15,340 nucleotides of DNA from an uncultured bacterium (lineage in GTDB: Bacteria; Bacillota; Clostridia; Lachnospirales; Lachnospiraceae), in the NCBI GenBank assembly GCA_946061355.1, contig CAMGRE010000034.1, positions 1-15,340 on the forward strand. The letters are read 5' to 3'. The position numbers were made by a program, and so were the translations under genes. Below are positions 6,645 to 13,232 of the stretch, in pieces (within the stretch, counting starts at the first letter, position 1; every line of letters starts with the position of its first letter). Below the pieces are notes generated by a model. The model was not told where the DNA came from, did not search any database, and was given only the letters and a program-made list of their open reading frames with translations.

Positions 6645-7405
6645 TCTGTCAGGACAGTCTGGAGAGTATTTTCACGGCTGTATACTGTGCCTATGAATGG
6701 AAATGCGTACCGGAACGCACAAGGATACAGATCGGCGACGAAGAGAACCTGCGATTGTTTGCGGGATATCGGAATGTTGAGGCGGATGAGGTGCGCAGCA
6801 CAAAGGTGATCCGTACCCTGCGCAGGAGATTCGGGGAGGATTTTTATTATACGGTCTGTCTGGCACTCTCAGGAACTGACAGGGAAAAGGCGGACGCCGT
6901 ATACCATACGATCGCGATCGGGTTGGGGCTTACACGTCCGGAGACTGTCATGGAGCATCTGGCGGAGCCATGCGTGCACAGGGTATTTGTCCTAAGCAGG
7001 GGAGCAGGACGGGAGTATGATCACCTGCGGGGATTTCTGCGATTTTCAGAACTTGAGAACGGCGTGCTATATGCGCGGATCAAGCCGAAGAATCATTTGC
7101 TGCATTTTCTGGCGGAGCATTTCTCGGACAGGCTTCCGTCAGATGCATTTTTGATCCATGACGTCGGCAGAGAACTTTTTGCGGTGCATGAGCCGGGAAA
7201 GCCATGGTTTATGGTGCAGAATACCGGATGGCGCCTGATAGAAGAGAGCGGGGAGGAGAAATATTATCAGGAACTGTTCCGTCACTTCTGCCATAAAATA
7301 GCAATAAAAGAACGTGAGAACCGGAAACTTCAGAACCAGATGCTGCCGCTTAGATTCCAAGAATTTATGACAGAATTTCCTCAAAATGGAAAAGATAAAT
7401 ATTGA
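6626..7405 (+). CDS. TIGR03915/DUF4130 family DNA metabolism protein, radical SAM partner
   Basis: A 259-residue protein of the DUF4130 family, whose members sit beside the radical SAM protein described above. In some bacteria they are fused to a uracil-DNA-glycosylase-like domain. Visible family features: an N-terminal LICQDSLESIFTAVYCAYEW segment, VHRVFVLSRGAGREYDHLRGFLRFSEL in the middle (about 117-143), a D-R-L-P type HFSDRLPSDAFLIHD region (165-179), and the C-terminal ENRKLQNQMLPLRF then EFMTEF tail (231-251). No glycosylase domain is present here. The ATG at 6626 has the strong site AAAAGGAGG and lies inside the end of the upstream gene, so the two are translationally coupled and share the SOS promoter. 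Biochemical activity is unknown; co-action with the radical SAM enzyme is inferred from linkage. Confidence 0.85.
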   Translation: MEENILICQDSLESIFTAVYCAYEWKCVPERTRIQIGDEENLRLFAGYRNVEADEVRSTKVIRTLRRRFGEDFYYTVCLALSGTDREKADAVYHTIAIGLGLTRPETVMEHLAEPCVHRVFVLSRGAGREYDHLRGFLRFSELENGVLYARIKPKNHLLHFLAEHFSDRLPSDAFLIHDVGRELFAVHEPGKPWFMVQNTGWRLIEESGEEKYYQELFRHFCHKIAIKERENRKLQNQMLPLRFQEFMTEFPQNGKDKY

Positions 7406-7528
7406 TGCGTTAATGTACTAAAGCCGCTGTTGGGAAAAAATTACAAAATGAGGTTACAATTTGTCGATCTCTACAATATTTTGTGGATTGTACACGGAAA
7501 AGTACAAAGGATTGAAGGAATACATCTC

Positions 7529-7556
7529 TTTACTTTTGGGAAAAATGAGATATAAT
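7529..7556 (+). promoter_or_regulatory. Promoter of the HPr-like gene
   Basis: TTTACT (7529-7534), 16-bp spacer, perfect TATAAT (7551-7556). Start near 7563, leaving a leader of about 80 nt. That leader contains a weak hairpin (7574-7580 with 7604-7612) followed by five T. Confidence 0.55.
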
Positions 7557-7645
7557 AGCTGATAACAGAAAATGTGTTAAGTAAGAGTAAATGCTGTGTA
7601 AGGTTAAGACACTTTTTGTTAAGCCTGAAAGGAATGGGTGATTTT

Positions 7646-7876
7646 ATGGAAATGAAGCGTAATATCAAGCTGAGTCCGAGTGATGTGAAAGAGTTTGTCC
7701 GGATTGCATCCAAATGCGATTTTGACATTGATATTTTTTATAACAGTTTTGTTGTAGATGCAAAATCAATTCTTGGTGTTTTTGGTCTGGATCTGACAAA
7801 AGTGCTTACAGTGAGATACAGTGGCTATGATGACAGGTTTGAACAGATGCTGAATGGACTTGCCGTTGCGTGTTGA
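7646..7876 (+). CDS. HPr-like protein lacking the phosphorylatable histidine
   Basis: A small 76-residue protein with the HPr fold pattern: VKEFVRIASKCDFDIDIFYNSFVVDAKSILGVFGLDL followed by LTVRYSGYDDRFEQMLNG. This parallels the HPr segments for the first helix, second strand, KSIMGVMSL and C-terminal helix. The loop that normally carries His15 (HARP) reads LSPSDVKEF, so it cannot carry the PEP-dependent phosphate. The serine equivalent to the regulatory Ser46 is kept (S41 in AKSILG). It is therefore more likely a regulatory or structural relative than a PTS phosphocarrier. The ATG at 7646 follows AAAGGAATGGG; the ATG two codons later is also possible, while an upstream in-frame TTG at 7574 is unsupported. 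It is monocistronic, with its own promoter and a following terminator. No PTS genes are nearby. Confidence 0.75.
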   Translation: MEMKRNIKLSPSDVKEFVRIASKCDFDIDIFYNSFVVDAKSILGVFGLDLTKVLTVRYSGYDDRFEQMLNGLAVAC

Positions 7877-7897
7877 AAGTAGTTCCGGCTCACAAAA

Positions 7898-7926
7898 TTG
7901 ACTCCCTTAGACGGATGGGGTACACT
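7898..7926 (+). promoter_or_regulatory. Promoter inside the terminator hairpin, upstream of the nuclease-helicase
   Basis: TTGACT (7898-7903), 17-bp spacer, TACACT (7921-7926). The -35 overlaps the hairpin's 5' arm and the -10 fills its loop. Initiation near 7933 gives a transcript without the 5' arm, which cannot form the terminator. Confidence 0.5.
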
Positions 7927-7950
7927 CATCTGTATAGGGGAGTTTTTTTT
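7901..7950 (+). terminator. Rho-independent terminator after the HPr-like gene
   Basis: ACTCCC (7901-7906) pairs with GGGAGT (7938-7943), and ACGGATG (7911-7917) with CATCTGT (7927-7933). Eight T follow (7943-7950). Confidence 0.85.
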
Positions 7951-8037
7951 ATGCGCAGGGGCGCGGAGAGGAAGAGGCTGCTAAAGCAGCCCGTGGTTTA
8001 CGTTTCACTCCGGTCGGCGCAGAAAGGAGGCAGGAGA

Positions 8038-10443
8038 ATGCAGATCAGAATATCAGTCAGAAATCTTGTGGAGTTTCTCCTGCGTGGTGGTGATATTGAC
8101 AACCGGAGAACGGCAGGGGCAGAGAATGCCATGTCGGAGGGCAGCCGGGTCCACCGTATGATCCAGCGGAGAATGGGGGCCGATTATCAGGCGGAGGTGC
8201 CGCTCAGTTATGTCCATGAAACAAAGGACTATCAGATAAAGGTGGAAGGAAGGGCCGATGGTATCATAGAAGGGGATGATACCTTTACGATAGATGAGAT
8301 CAAGGGAACTTACAGGGAACTGTTTCGAATGAAGGGCCCCGTGCCGGTACATCTGGCGCAGGCAAAATGCTATGGTTATATGTACGGGATCCGTCATCCG
8401 GCAGAAACCGTACATATCCGCATGACCTACTGCAATCTGGACACAGAGGAACTGCGATATTTTGATTCCGAATACCGGTTCTACGAGCTGGAGCAATGGT
8501 TCCTCGATCTGATCTCGCAGTATCAGAAATGGGCGGATATGGAGTATGTGTGGAAAAAGAGAAGGCAGGAATCGATTCATGAACTGGTATTTCCGTTTCC
8601 GTACAGAGAAGGGCAGAAGGAACTTGCCGCATGTGTGTACCGGACGATCTACCACAGGAGGAAGCTGTTCCTGGAAGCACCCACAGGAGTCGGCAAGACA
8701 TTGTCCACGATTTTTCCCGCCGTGAAAGCGGTTGGGGAGGAGAAAGCAGACCGGATCTTTTATCTGACAGCGAAGACGATCACAAGGACTGTGGCGGATG
8801 AGACATTTGCACTGCTCAGGGAGAGGGGGCTGTGTTTTAAGACGGTTCTGCTCACGGCAAAAGAGAAGATCTGTTTTCAGGAGGAGACGGAGTGTAATCC
8901 GGAGGCCTGCCCTTATGCAAAAGGGCATTTTGACCGGATCAATGAAGCGTTGTATGATTTGCTGACCAATGAGGTCAATTATCCGAGAGAGACGCAGGAG
9001 CACTATGCGAGGAAGCACAATGTCTGTCCCTTTGAACTTGGACTGGACGTGAGTCTGTTCTCGGACGGAATCATATGCGACTACAATTATGTCTTTGATC
9101 CGCATGCATATCTTCGGAGATTTTTCGGCGAGGGCGTGAAGGGAGAGTATATATTCCTGATTGACGAGGCGCATAACCTGGTAGATCGTGGCAGGGAGAT
9201 GTACAGCGCTTCTCTTTGGAAGGAAGATTTCCTGGAGTGCAGGAGACAGATCAAAGATGTGGACAAAAAGATTGCCGGACAGCTTGAGAAGTGTAATAAA
9301 GAACTGCTGGCGCTCAAGAAGGAATGTGAGAATTATCGTGTGATCGAGATGTTCTCTCCCTTTGTCATGGCGCTTTCCAGACTGCACAGCTCCATGGAGC
9401 AGTTTCTGGAGGAACACGAGGACGGAACCGTGCCGGCACAGATCAGGAAGACGCTGCTTCAGTTTTTCTTTGAGATCTCTCATTTCCTGGACACGTATGA
9501 GCAGATGGATGAGAATTATCTGGCTTATACCATGCTCGAGGCTGACGGGAGGTTTCTGATCAAATTGTTCTGTGTGGATCCCTCGGTGCGTCTGCAGGAA
9601 TGTATGGCAAAGGGAGTCAGTACGATTCTGTTTTCGGCCACACTGCTGCCGATCCAGTATTATAAACAGCTGTTAGGAGGAACAAAAGAGGATTATGAGG
9701 TCTATGCCAGATCAACGTTTGACACGAGGAAGCGTGCACTGCTGATCGGATCGGATGTCACGACACGGTACAGCAGGAGAGGACAGGAGGAATATCTGCG
9801 CATTGCCCGCTATATTCAGGAGACGGTTAAGAACCGGTTTGGCAATTATATGATCTTTTTCCCTTCTCACAGCTTTTTAAAAGAGGTGTATCAGATATAC
9901 TGCGAATATTTCTGGGATCCGGAGACGCAGGAGCTCATCGTACAGGAAGGCTATATGAATGAACGTGCGAGAGAGGACTTTCTACGGAGATTTTCGGGAA
10001 ATAACGAGTGTGATTTTACGGAGATGATCCGGATGGACGTGGAGATTGAGGAGGAGAAGAGTCTTATAGGCTTCTGCGTCATGGGCGGAATCTTCAGCGA
10101 AGGGATCGATCTGAAACGGGATAATCTGATCGGGGCGGTTATTGTAGGTACGGGGATCCCACAGGTATGTGCGGAAAGAGAACTGTTGAGGCAGTACTTT
10201 GATGGAAGAGGAGAATCCGGGTTCGACTATGCATACCGCTATCCCGGCATGAACAAGGTATTGCAGTCTGCCGGACGAGTGATCCGCACGGCAGAGGATG
10301 TGGGGATCGTGGTATTGCTTGATGAACGGTTCCGGCAGAGCAGCTATCAGCAGCTGTTCCCGAGGGAGTGGGAGACATACGAGAATGTGAATGCGGATAC
10401 CATAGGGAGACGCATAGAGCGCTTCTGGGATGAGTGGCTGTGA
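8038..10443 (+). CDS. PD-(D/E)XK nuclease fused to an XPD/DinG-family Fe-S DNA helicase
   Basis: An 801-residue ATP-dependent helicase with an N-terminal nuclease module. Residues about 1-125 carry a Cas4/RecB-like PD-(D/E)XK set: H39, D74 (GRADGII), E87-x-K89 (IDEIKG) and Q108-x3-Y112. Next come Walker A with K220 (EAPTGVGKT) and four cysteines for a 4Fe-4S cluster (C279, C286, C291, C330) as in XPD/DinG. Then come the Walker B box D376-E-A-H, SATLLP, and the helicase C-terminal motifs FFPSHSFL, GGIFSEGIDL and QSAGRVIR. Such enzymes unwind 5'-to-3' on forked or flapped DNA or R-loops; the nuclease would cut the product. The ATG at 8038 follows AAGGAGG; an upstream in-frame extension to 7870 would run through the preceding terminator and is rejected. 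It has its own candidate promoter. A repair role is inferred. Confidence 0.9.
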   Translation: MQIRISVRNLVEFLLRGGDIDNRRTAGAENAMSEGSRVHRMIQRRMGADYQAEVPLSYVHETKDYQIKVEGRADGIIEGDDTFTIDEIKGTYRELFRMKGPVPVHLAQAKCYGYMYGIRHPAETVHIRMTYCNLDTEELRYFDSEYRFYELEQWFLDLISQYQKWADMEYVWKKRRQESIHELVFPFPYREGQKELAACVYRTIYHRRKLFLEAPTGVGKTLSTIFPAVKAVGEEKADRIFYLTAKTITRTVADETFALLRERGLCFKTVLLTAKEKICFQEETECNPEACPYAKGHFDRINEALYDLLTNEVNYPRETQEHYARKHNVCPFELGLDVSLFSDGIICDYNYVFDPHAYLRRFFGEGVKGEYIFLIDEAHNLVDRGREMYSASLWKEDFLECRRQIKDVDKKIAGQLEKCNKELLALKKECENYRVIEMFSPFVMALSRLHSSMEQFLEEHEDGTVPAQIRKTLLQFFFEISHFLDTYEQMDENYLAYTMLEADGRFLIKLFCVDPSVRLQECMAKGVSTILFSATLLPIQYYKQLLGGTKEDYEVYARSTFDTRKRALLIGSDVTTRYSRRGQEEYLRIARYIQETVKNRFGNYMIFFPSHSFLKEVYQIYCEYFWDPETQELIVQEGYMNERAREDFLRRFSGNNECDFTEMIRMDVEIEEEKSLIGFCVMGGIFSEGIDLKRDNLIGAVIVGTGIPQVCAERELLRQYFDGRGESGFDYAYRYPGMNKVLQSAGRVIRTAEDVGIVVLLDERFRQSSYQQLFPREWETYENVNADTIGRRIERFWDEWL

Positions 10444-10823
10444 CAGCCATATGTTGGGGGAGTGGAATATTTCCAGTCAACATAATGTGATTTGACGAAC
10501 TGTTATGTTCACAAAGAACAGCAGAGACAAAAGAGAAAAAAATGAGGTACTGTGTCAAATTTTGCGGGAATGACAGTCATTTTTTGTAGAAATGACACGA
10601 GTGACAGTGTGGATAACTTTGTGGAAATTGAGGATTTCTTGGCTTCGAGGACACAAAATTATCCACATGTCATTTTGAGTGTCAAAAAAGTTTGCAAGTC
10701 AAACTGCATAAATAATTCAAATAGAAATGATGGATGGTCTCCTTATGTAAACGAAAAAAGTGGAAAAATTTTGGTGACGATGCGACTTAAGAATATCTTA
10801 AAGATTTTTAGGAAGAAACCCTC
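10444..10823. other. AT-rich non-coding stretch with TGACA motifs and DnaA boxes
   Basis: No convincing gene is present. A 91-codon open frame (10552-10827) starts at a GTG with a poor ribosome binding site, resembles nothing I know, and its first part is made of repeated motifs. The stretch holds a dyad TATGTTG/CAACATA (10450-10456, 10478-10484) without a T tract. It also holds the cluster of TGACA/TGTCA and DnaA-box sequences between 10551 and 10685, annotated separately. Confidence 0.6.
10551..10685. repeat. Inverted repeat of TGACA motifs joined to perfect DnaA boxes
   Basis: Right-facing copy: TGACAC (10593-10598), 3 nt, TGACA (10602-10606), 1 nt, TGTGGATAA (10608-10616). Left-facing copy read on the minus strand: TGACAC (10684-10679), 6 nt, TGACA (10672-10668), TGTGGATAA (10667-10659). 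An 11-bp dyad ATGAC-A-GTCAT lies at 10570-10580, another TGTGTCA at 10551-10557, and a weaker TGTGGAAAT box at 10620-10628. TGTGGATAA is the exact DnaA-box consensus. Either a DnaA-binding site cluster or the leftover end of an IS21-like element with repeated terminal motifs. Confidence 0.6.
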
Positions 10824-10852
10824 TTGACAGATAATATTATACGGCATATAGT
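10824..10852 (+). promoter_or_regulatory. Strong promoter of the PadR operon
   Basis: Perfect TTGACA (10824-10829), 17-bp spacer, TATAGT (10847-10852). The start falls near 10859. The spacer is itself dyad-like (ATAATATTAT at 10831-10840), overlapping a probable repressor site. Confidence 0.8.
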
Positions 10853-10863
10853 ATCGGTACAGA

Positions 10864-10888
10864 CAATATTATATGCTGTATAATATTG
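10864..10888. promoter_or_regulatory. Probable PadR operator
   Basis: A perfect 10-bp inverted repeat, CAATATTATA (10864-10873) and TATAATATTG (10879-10888), around a 5-base centre. It sits just after the predicted transcription start. A similar, less perfect copy (AATATTATA then ATATAGTAT) covers the promoter at 10832-10853. Two sites placed like this suggest autorepression by the PadR protein encoded next. Confidence 0.65.
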
Positions 10889-10986
10889 GATGAGGAAACG
10901 GTAGTATGAGACAATCCTACTATATGGTTTCATTGATAGATAATTGATAAATGGTTTCATGCTGCTTAAAAAAAGAGGAGGATACT

Positions 10987-11310
10987 ATGGTATTTAATAC
11001 GGGCGCAGCGCTGTTAGACGCGATCGTTCTGGCGGTAGTGTCCAGAGAAGCGGAGGGAACGTACGGATATAAGATCACACAGACGGTCAGATATGCCATC
11101 GAACTGTCGGAGTCTACCTTATATCCGGTTCTGCGCAGGCTGCAAAAGGACGGATGTCTGGAAGTGTATGACAGAGAGTACGGAGGACGTAACAGGCGCT
11201 ATTATAAGATCACTGCCAGAGGGCAGGCCCAGTTGAACTTGTACGAGGGTGAATGGAGACAATACGCGTCAAAGATTACGGAAATATTTGAGGGAGGAAT
11301 CAATACATGA
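10987..11310 (+). CDS. PadR family transcriptional regulator
   Basis: A 107-residue winged-helix repressor. The PadR signature is clear: LDAIVLAVVSREAEGTYGYKIT, ELSESTLYPVLRRLQKDGCLEV, then the wing GGRNRRYYKITARGQAQL. A short C-terminal helix would mediate dimer contacts. The ATG at 10987 follows AGAGGAGG; the frame extends to 10951 but without a ribosome binding site. It is first in a four-gene operon, and its stop overlaps the next start (ATGA at 11307-11310). PadR proteins typically repress their own operon and respond to ligands or envelope-active compounds; operator-like dyads lie at its promoter. Confidence 0.93.
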   Translation: MVFNTGAALLDAIVLAVVSREAEGTYGYKITQTVRYAIELSESTLYPVLRRLQKDGCLEVYDREYGGRNRRYYKITARGQAQLNLYEGEWRQYASKITEIFEGGINT

Positions 11311-12041
11311 ATCGATTGGAATTTATGCAGAGACTGGAACAGGCGCTTGCGAATGTCTCTGAGGAGGAAAGGCAGGAAGCGCTGCAATATTACAGGGATT
11401 ATCTTGATGATGCCGGTCTGACGGAGACGGATCAGGTCCCGGAGTCACTCGGCACACCGGAGAAGATTGCCGAGAGTATCAGAGGAAGCGTCGCAGGGGA
11501 GCCTGAATCGGGAAGCTTTACCGAGAGAGGCTTCGGGGTGGAAGACAGCGGAAATTATCCGGCAAAACGGCAGGAGAATTATTATGAGAATCAGACATCC
11601 TTTGTGCAGGACAGTCGGGAGAGCGGAAAGAAACCCGCAAACGGCTGGAAGATGATCGCGATCCTGCTGCTCGGGATTCTGCTTTCTCCGATATGGATAC
11701 CGATTGGCATCTGCGTGCTGGCCCTGATTTTTACGTTCTTTATGATCCTGGTGGCACTGTTTGCAGCCCTCGTAGCGGTGGGAGTCGCGCTTCTGGCAGG
11801 AGGGATCGGTGTGGTGATCTGGGGATTTGCCCAGATCGGTGTGTCGGTTCCCGGAGCGGTCGTACTGATCGGAGCCGGACTTTTGATGACAGCTTTGGGA
11901 TTTTTGCTTACTGTATTTTTCGGCTGGGTATTCGTGAAGGCAGTCGTGGCAATGTTCCGGTGGCTTGTGGCACTGTGCAGGAAACCGTTTCATAAGAAGG
12001 GGAACAGTGCAGTACAGGAGAAAGGAGGGGAGACTGCATGA
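11307..12041 (+). CDS. DUF1700/HAAS domain membrane protein
   Basis: A 244-residue protein with an N-terminal HAAS/DUF1700 helical domain (1-62: MNRLEFMQRLEQAL, EEERQEALQYYRDYLDDAG, LGTPEKIAESI), a polar linker (about 63-112), and a strongly hydrophobic C-terminal half (about 114-224) with perhaps three to five membrane segments. HAAS domains are typically encoded directly after a PadR regulator and are thought to relay membrane signals; the biochemical role is not established. The start has GGGAGGAAT upstream and overlaps padR by four bases. The stop overlaps the next start by four bases as well, showing tight translational coupling through the operon. Confidence 0.88.
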   Translation: MNRLEFMQRLEQALANVSEEERQEALQYYRDYLDDAGLTETDQVPESLGTPEKIAESIRGSVAGEPESGSFTERGFGVEDSGNYPAKRQENYYENQTSFVQDSRESGKKPANGWKMIAILLLGILLSPIWIPIGICVLALIFTFFMILVALFAALVAVGVALLAGGIGVVIWGFAQIGVSVPGAVVLIGAGLLMTALGFLLTVFFGWVFVKAVVAMFRWLVALCRKPFHKKGNSAVQEKGGETA

Positions 12042-12991
12042 AAACAAAAATCAGATTAAGCCTTTTTTGGAAGGTGATATGGAGTATTACGTTTGTGCTT
12101 GCCTTTCTGGGGCTTTTGCTCTGGATTGTGGGCAGTGCGTTCGGAGGCAATCAGGCAGCGCTGTCGCTGTGCCGCAGGATTCCGGAGTCGATAGAGGGAT
12201 CGAGGACGTGGGAAAATGCAGCGGGATCGATCAAATGCAGCTGGGATATTAACAACAGCTTTCCTGTTATCTCGGGCAGGAGCTATGAGAACATGAATCT
12301 TGCGCAGGCGGATGAGGTGGACAATATTCTGATCGAAGCGGGCGGATGTGAATTTCAGATTGAGACATCGGAGAATGACAGCTACGGGATCACCACGACG
12401 GAAATCCTGGACGAACTGCAGTGCTATGTGCAGGATAGGACGCTGTATGTAAAGTGCGGCCCGAGGGTATGGCACGAGATGTCCCGTGACAGGATAGACA
12501 GGATCACCCTGTATATTCCGGAGGGAGTAAATCTTGAAAAGATGGAGATGGAGCTGGGAGCCGGTAATTTCACGGCTGACTGTATCAGCGCCGGAGAACT
12601 GGCAATTGCCTCGGGAGCTTCCAATGTGTCGATCGGAAGACTGACAGCGGAAGAGGTTTCATTGGAAATCGGAGCGGGCAATACAACGATCCGGGATGCC
12701 GAGATCGGGGAGCTTGGCGCAGAGGTCGGAGCAGGCAATTTCTCCCTGCAGGGTGTCATCAACGGTGATGTGGATGTCAACGCCGGCATGGGAACGGTAT
12801 ATCTTAATCTGGCCGGAAAGGAATCGGATTTCAATTATGATACGGACTGCGCGCTGGGCAGTATCCATATCGGAACGGTGGGAAGCATGGGCGTGTTTGC
12901 GGAAGGAAGGACGACCAATAACGGAGCAGTAAAAGAGATGGTACTGGATTGTGCATTGGGAGAAATTCAGGTGACCTTTGATCTTAAGTAA
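12038..12991 (+). CDS. DUF4097 family beta-strand repeat protein, membrane anchored
   Basis: A 317-residue protein with one N-terminal membrane segment (about 11-34), followed by an extracytoplasmic domain. From about 171 onward it shows a short-period beta-helix pattern with recurring GAGN or similar turns: GAGNF (174-178), SGASN (192-196), GAGNT (212-216), GAGNF (231-235), NAGMG (248-252). This is a period of about 18-20 residues, typical of DUF4097. The C-terminal part (ALGSIHIG, ALGEIQVTFDL) repeats a similar strand. The start has AAAGGAGGGG before it. In similar operons this protein is thought to act with HAAS and PspC proteins at the cell envelope; the function is inferred from context. 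Confidence 0.87.
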   Translation: MKTKIRLSLFWKVIWSITFVLAFLGLLLWIVGSAFGGNQAALSLCRRIPESIEGSRTWENAAGSIKCSWDINNSFPVISGRSYENMNLAQADEVDNILIEAGGCEFQIETSENDSYGITTTEILDELQCYVQDRTLYVKCGPRVWHEMSRDRIDRITLYIPEGVNLEKMEMELGAGNFTADCISAGELAIASGASNVSIGRLTAEEVSLEIGAGNTTIRDAEIGELGAEVGAGNFSLQGVINGDVDVNAGMGTVYLNLAGKESDFNYDTDCALGSIHIGTVGSMGVFAEGRTTNNGAVKEMVLDCALGEIQVTFDLK

Positions 12992-13009
12992 AAACAGGAG
13001 GAAAGAAAA

Positions 13010-13207
13010 ATGGATAATGGTTATAAGAAGTTGAAGAGAAGCAGGAACAACAAAATGCTTTGTGGAGTATGCGCAGGGATTGGAGAGTATCTGAATATCG
13101 ATCCCACGGTGGTGCGGATTCTGTGGGCGATTCTCAGCCTGAGCAGTGTCGGAGTAGGAGTGGTGGTCTATTTCCTGGCGGCAGTGATCGTGCCGGACGA
13201 AGACTAA
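13010..13207 (+). CDS. PspC domain protein
   Basis: A 65-residue protein that is essentially a single PspC domain: KKLKRSRNNKMLCGVCAGIGEYLNIDPTVVRILW followed by a hydrophobic membrane segment (about 39-61, ending in AAVIVPDED). PspC domains occur in phage-shock and Lia-type envelope stress systems, usually as small inner-membrane proteins. AGGAGG lies nine bases before the ATG, and the gene starts 18 bases after the DUF4097 gene, so it is the last member of the PadR operon. The gene converging on it ends 16 bases away with no clear terminator between. Confidence 0.92.
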   Translation: MDNGYKKLKRSRNNKMLCGVCAGIGEYLNIDPTVVRILWAILSLSSVGVGVVVYFLAAVIVPDED

Positions 13208-13232
13208 TTTAATGCAGACAATTTAATACAGA
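13206..13232. repeat. Two tandem 13-bp repeats between convergent genes
   Basis: AATTTAATGCAGA (13206-13218) and AATTTAATACAGA (13220-13232), 14-bp period, one mismatch. They occupy the tiny gap between the PspC gene and the kinase gene and supply the kinase stop codon. No hairpin terminator is visible here. Confidence 0.6.

Noticed and set aside
7573..7617. Attenuator in the HPr-like gene leader
   Set aside because: The stem is short, A/T-rich and interrupted by a 2-base bulge, with a long loop. The five T that follow are not enough to call it.
7870..8037. N-terminal extension of the nuclease-helicase from a TTG at 7870
   Set aside because: It would translate through the terminator hairpin of the previous gene. 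The ATG at 8038 has a near-perfect AAGGAGG and fits the nuclease domain start.
8053..9483. Minus-strand open frame of 476 codons inside the helicase gene
   Set aside because: It is antisense to conserved helicase and nuclease motifs. Its length reflects codon bias of the real gene, and no family features are visible.
10450..10484. Terminator for the nuclease-helicase gene
   Set aside because: A dyad TATGTTG/CAACATA exists but no T tract follows on either strand, so intrinsic termination is not supported.
10498..10511. GAAC-N6-GTTC as a second LexA box
   Set aside because: The spacing between half sites is six bases, not the four required for the Bacillota LexA operator, and no promoter is aligned with it.
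10552..10827. 91-codon open frame as a gene
   Set aside because: GTG start with a weak ribosome binding site, no recognisable family, and its first third is made of repeated TGACA/DnaA-box motifs, so it is best explained as open by chance.
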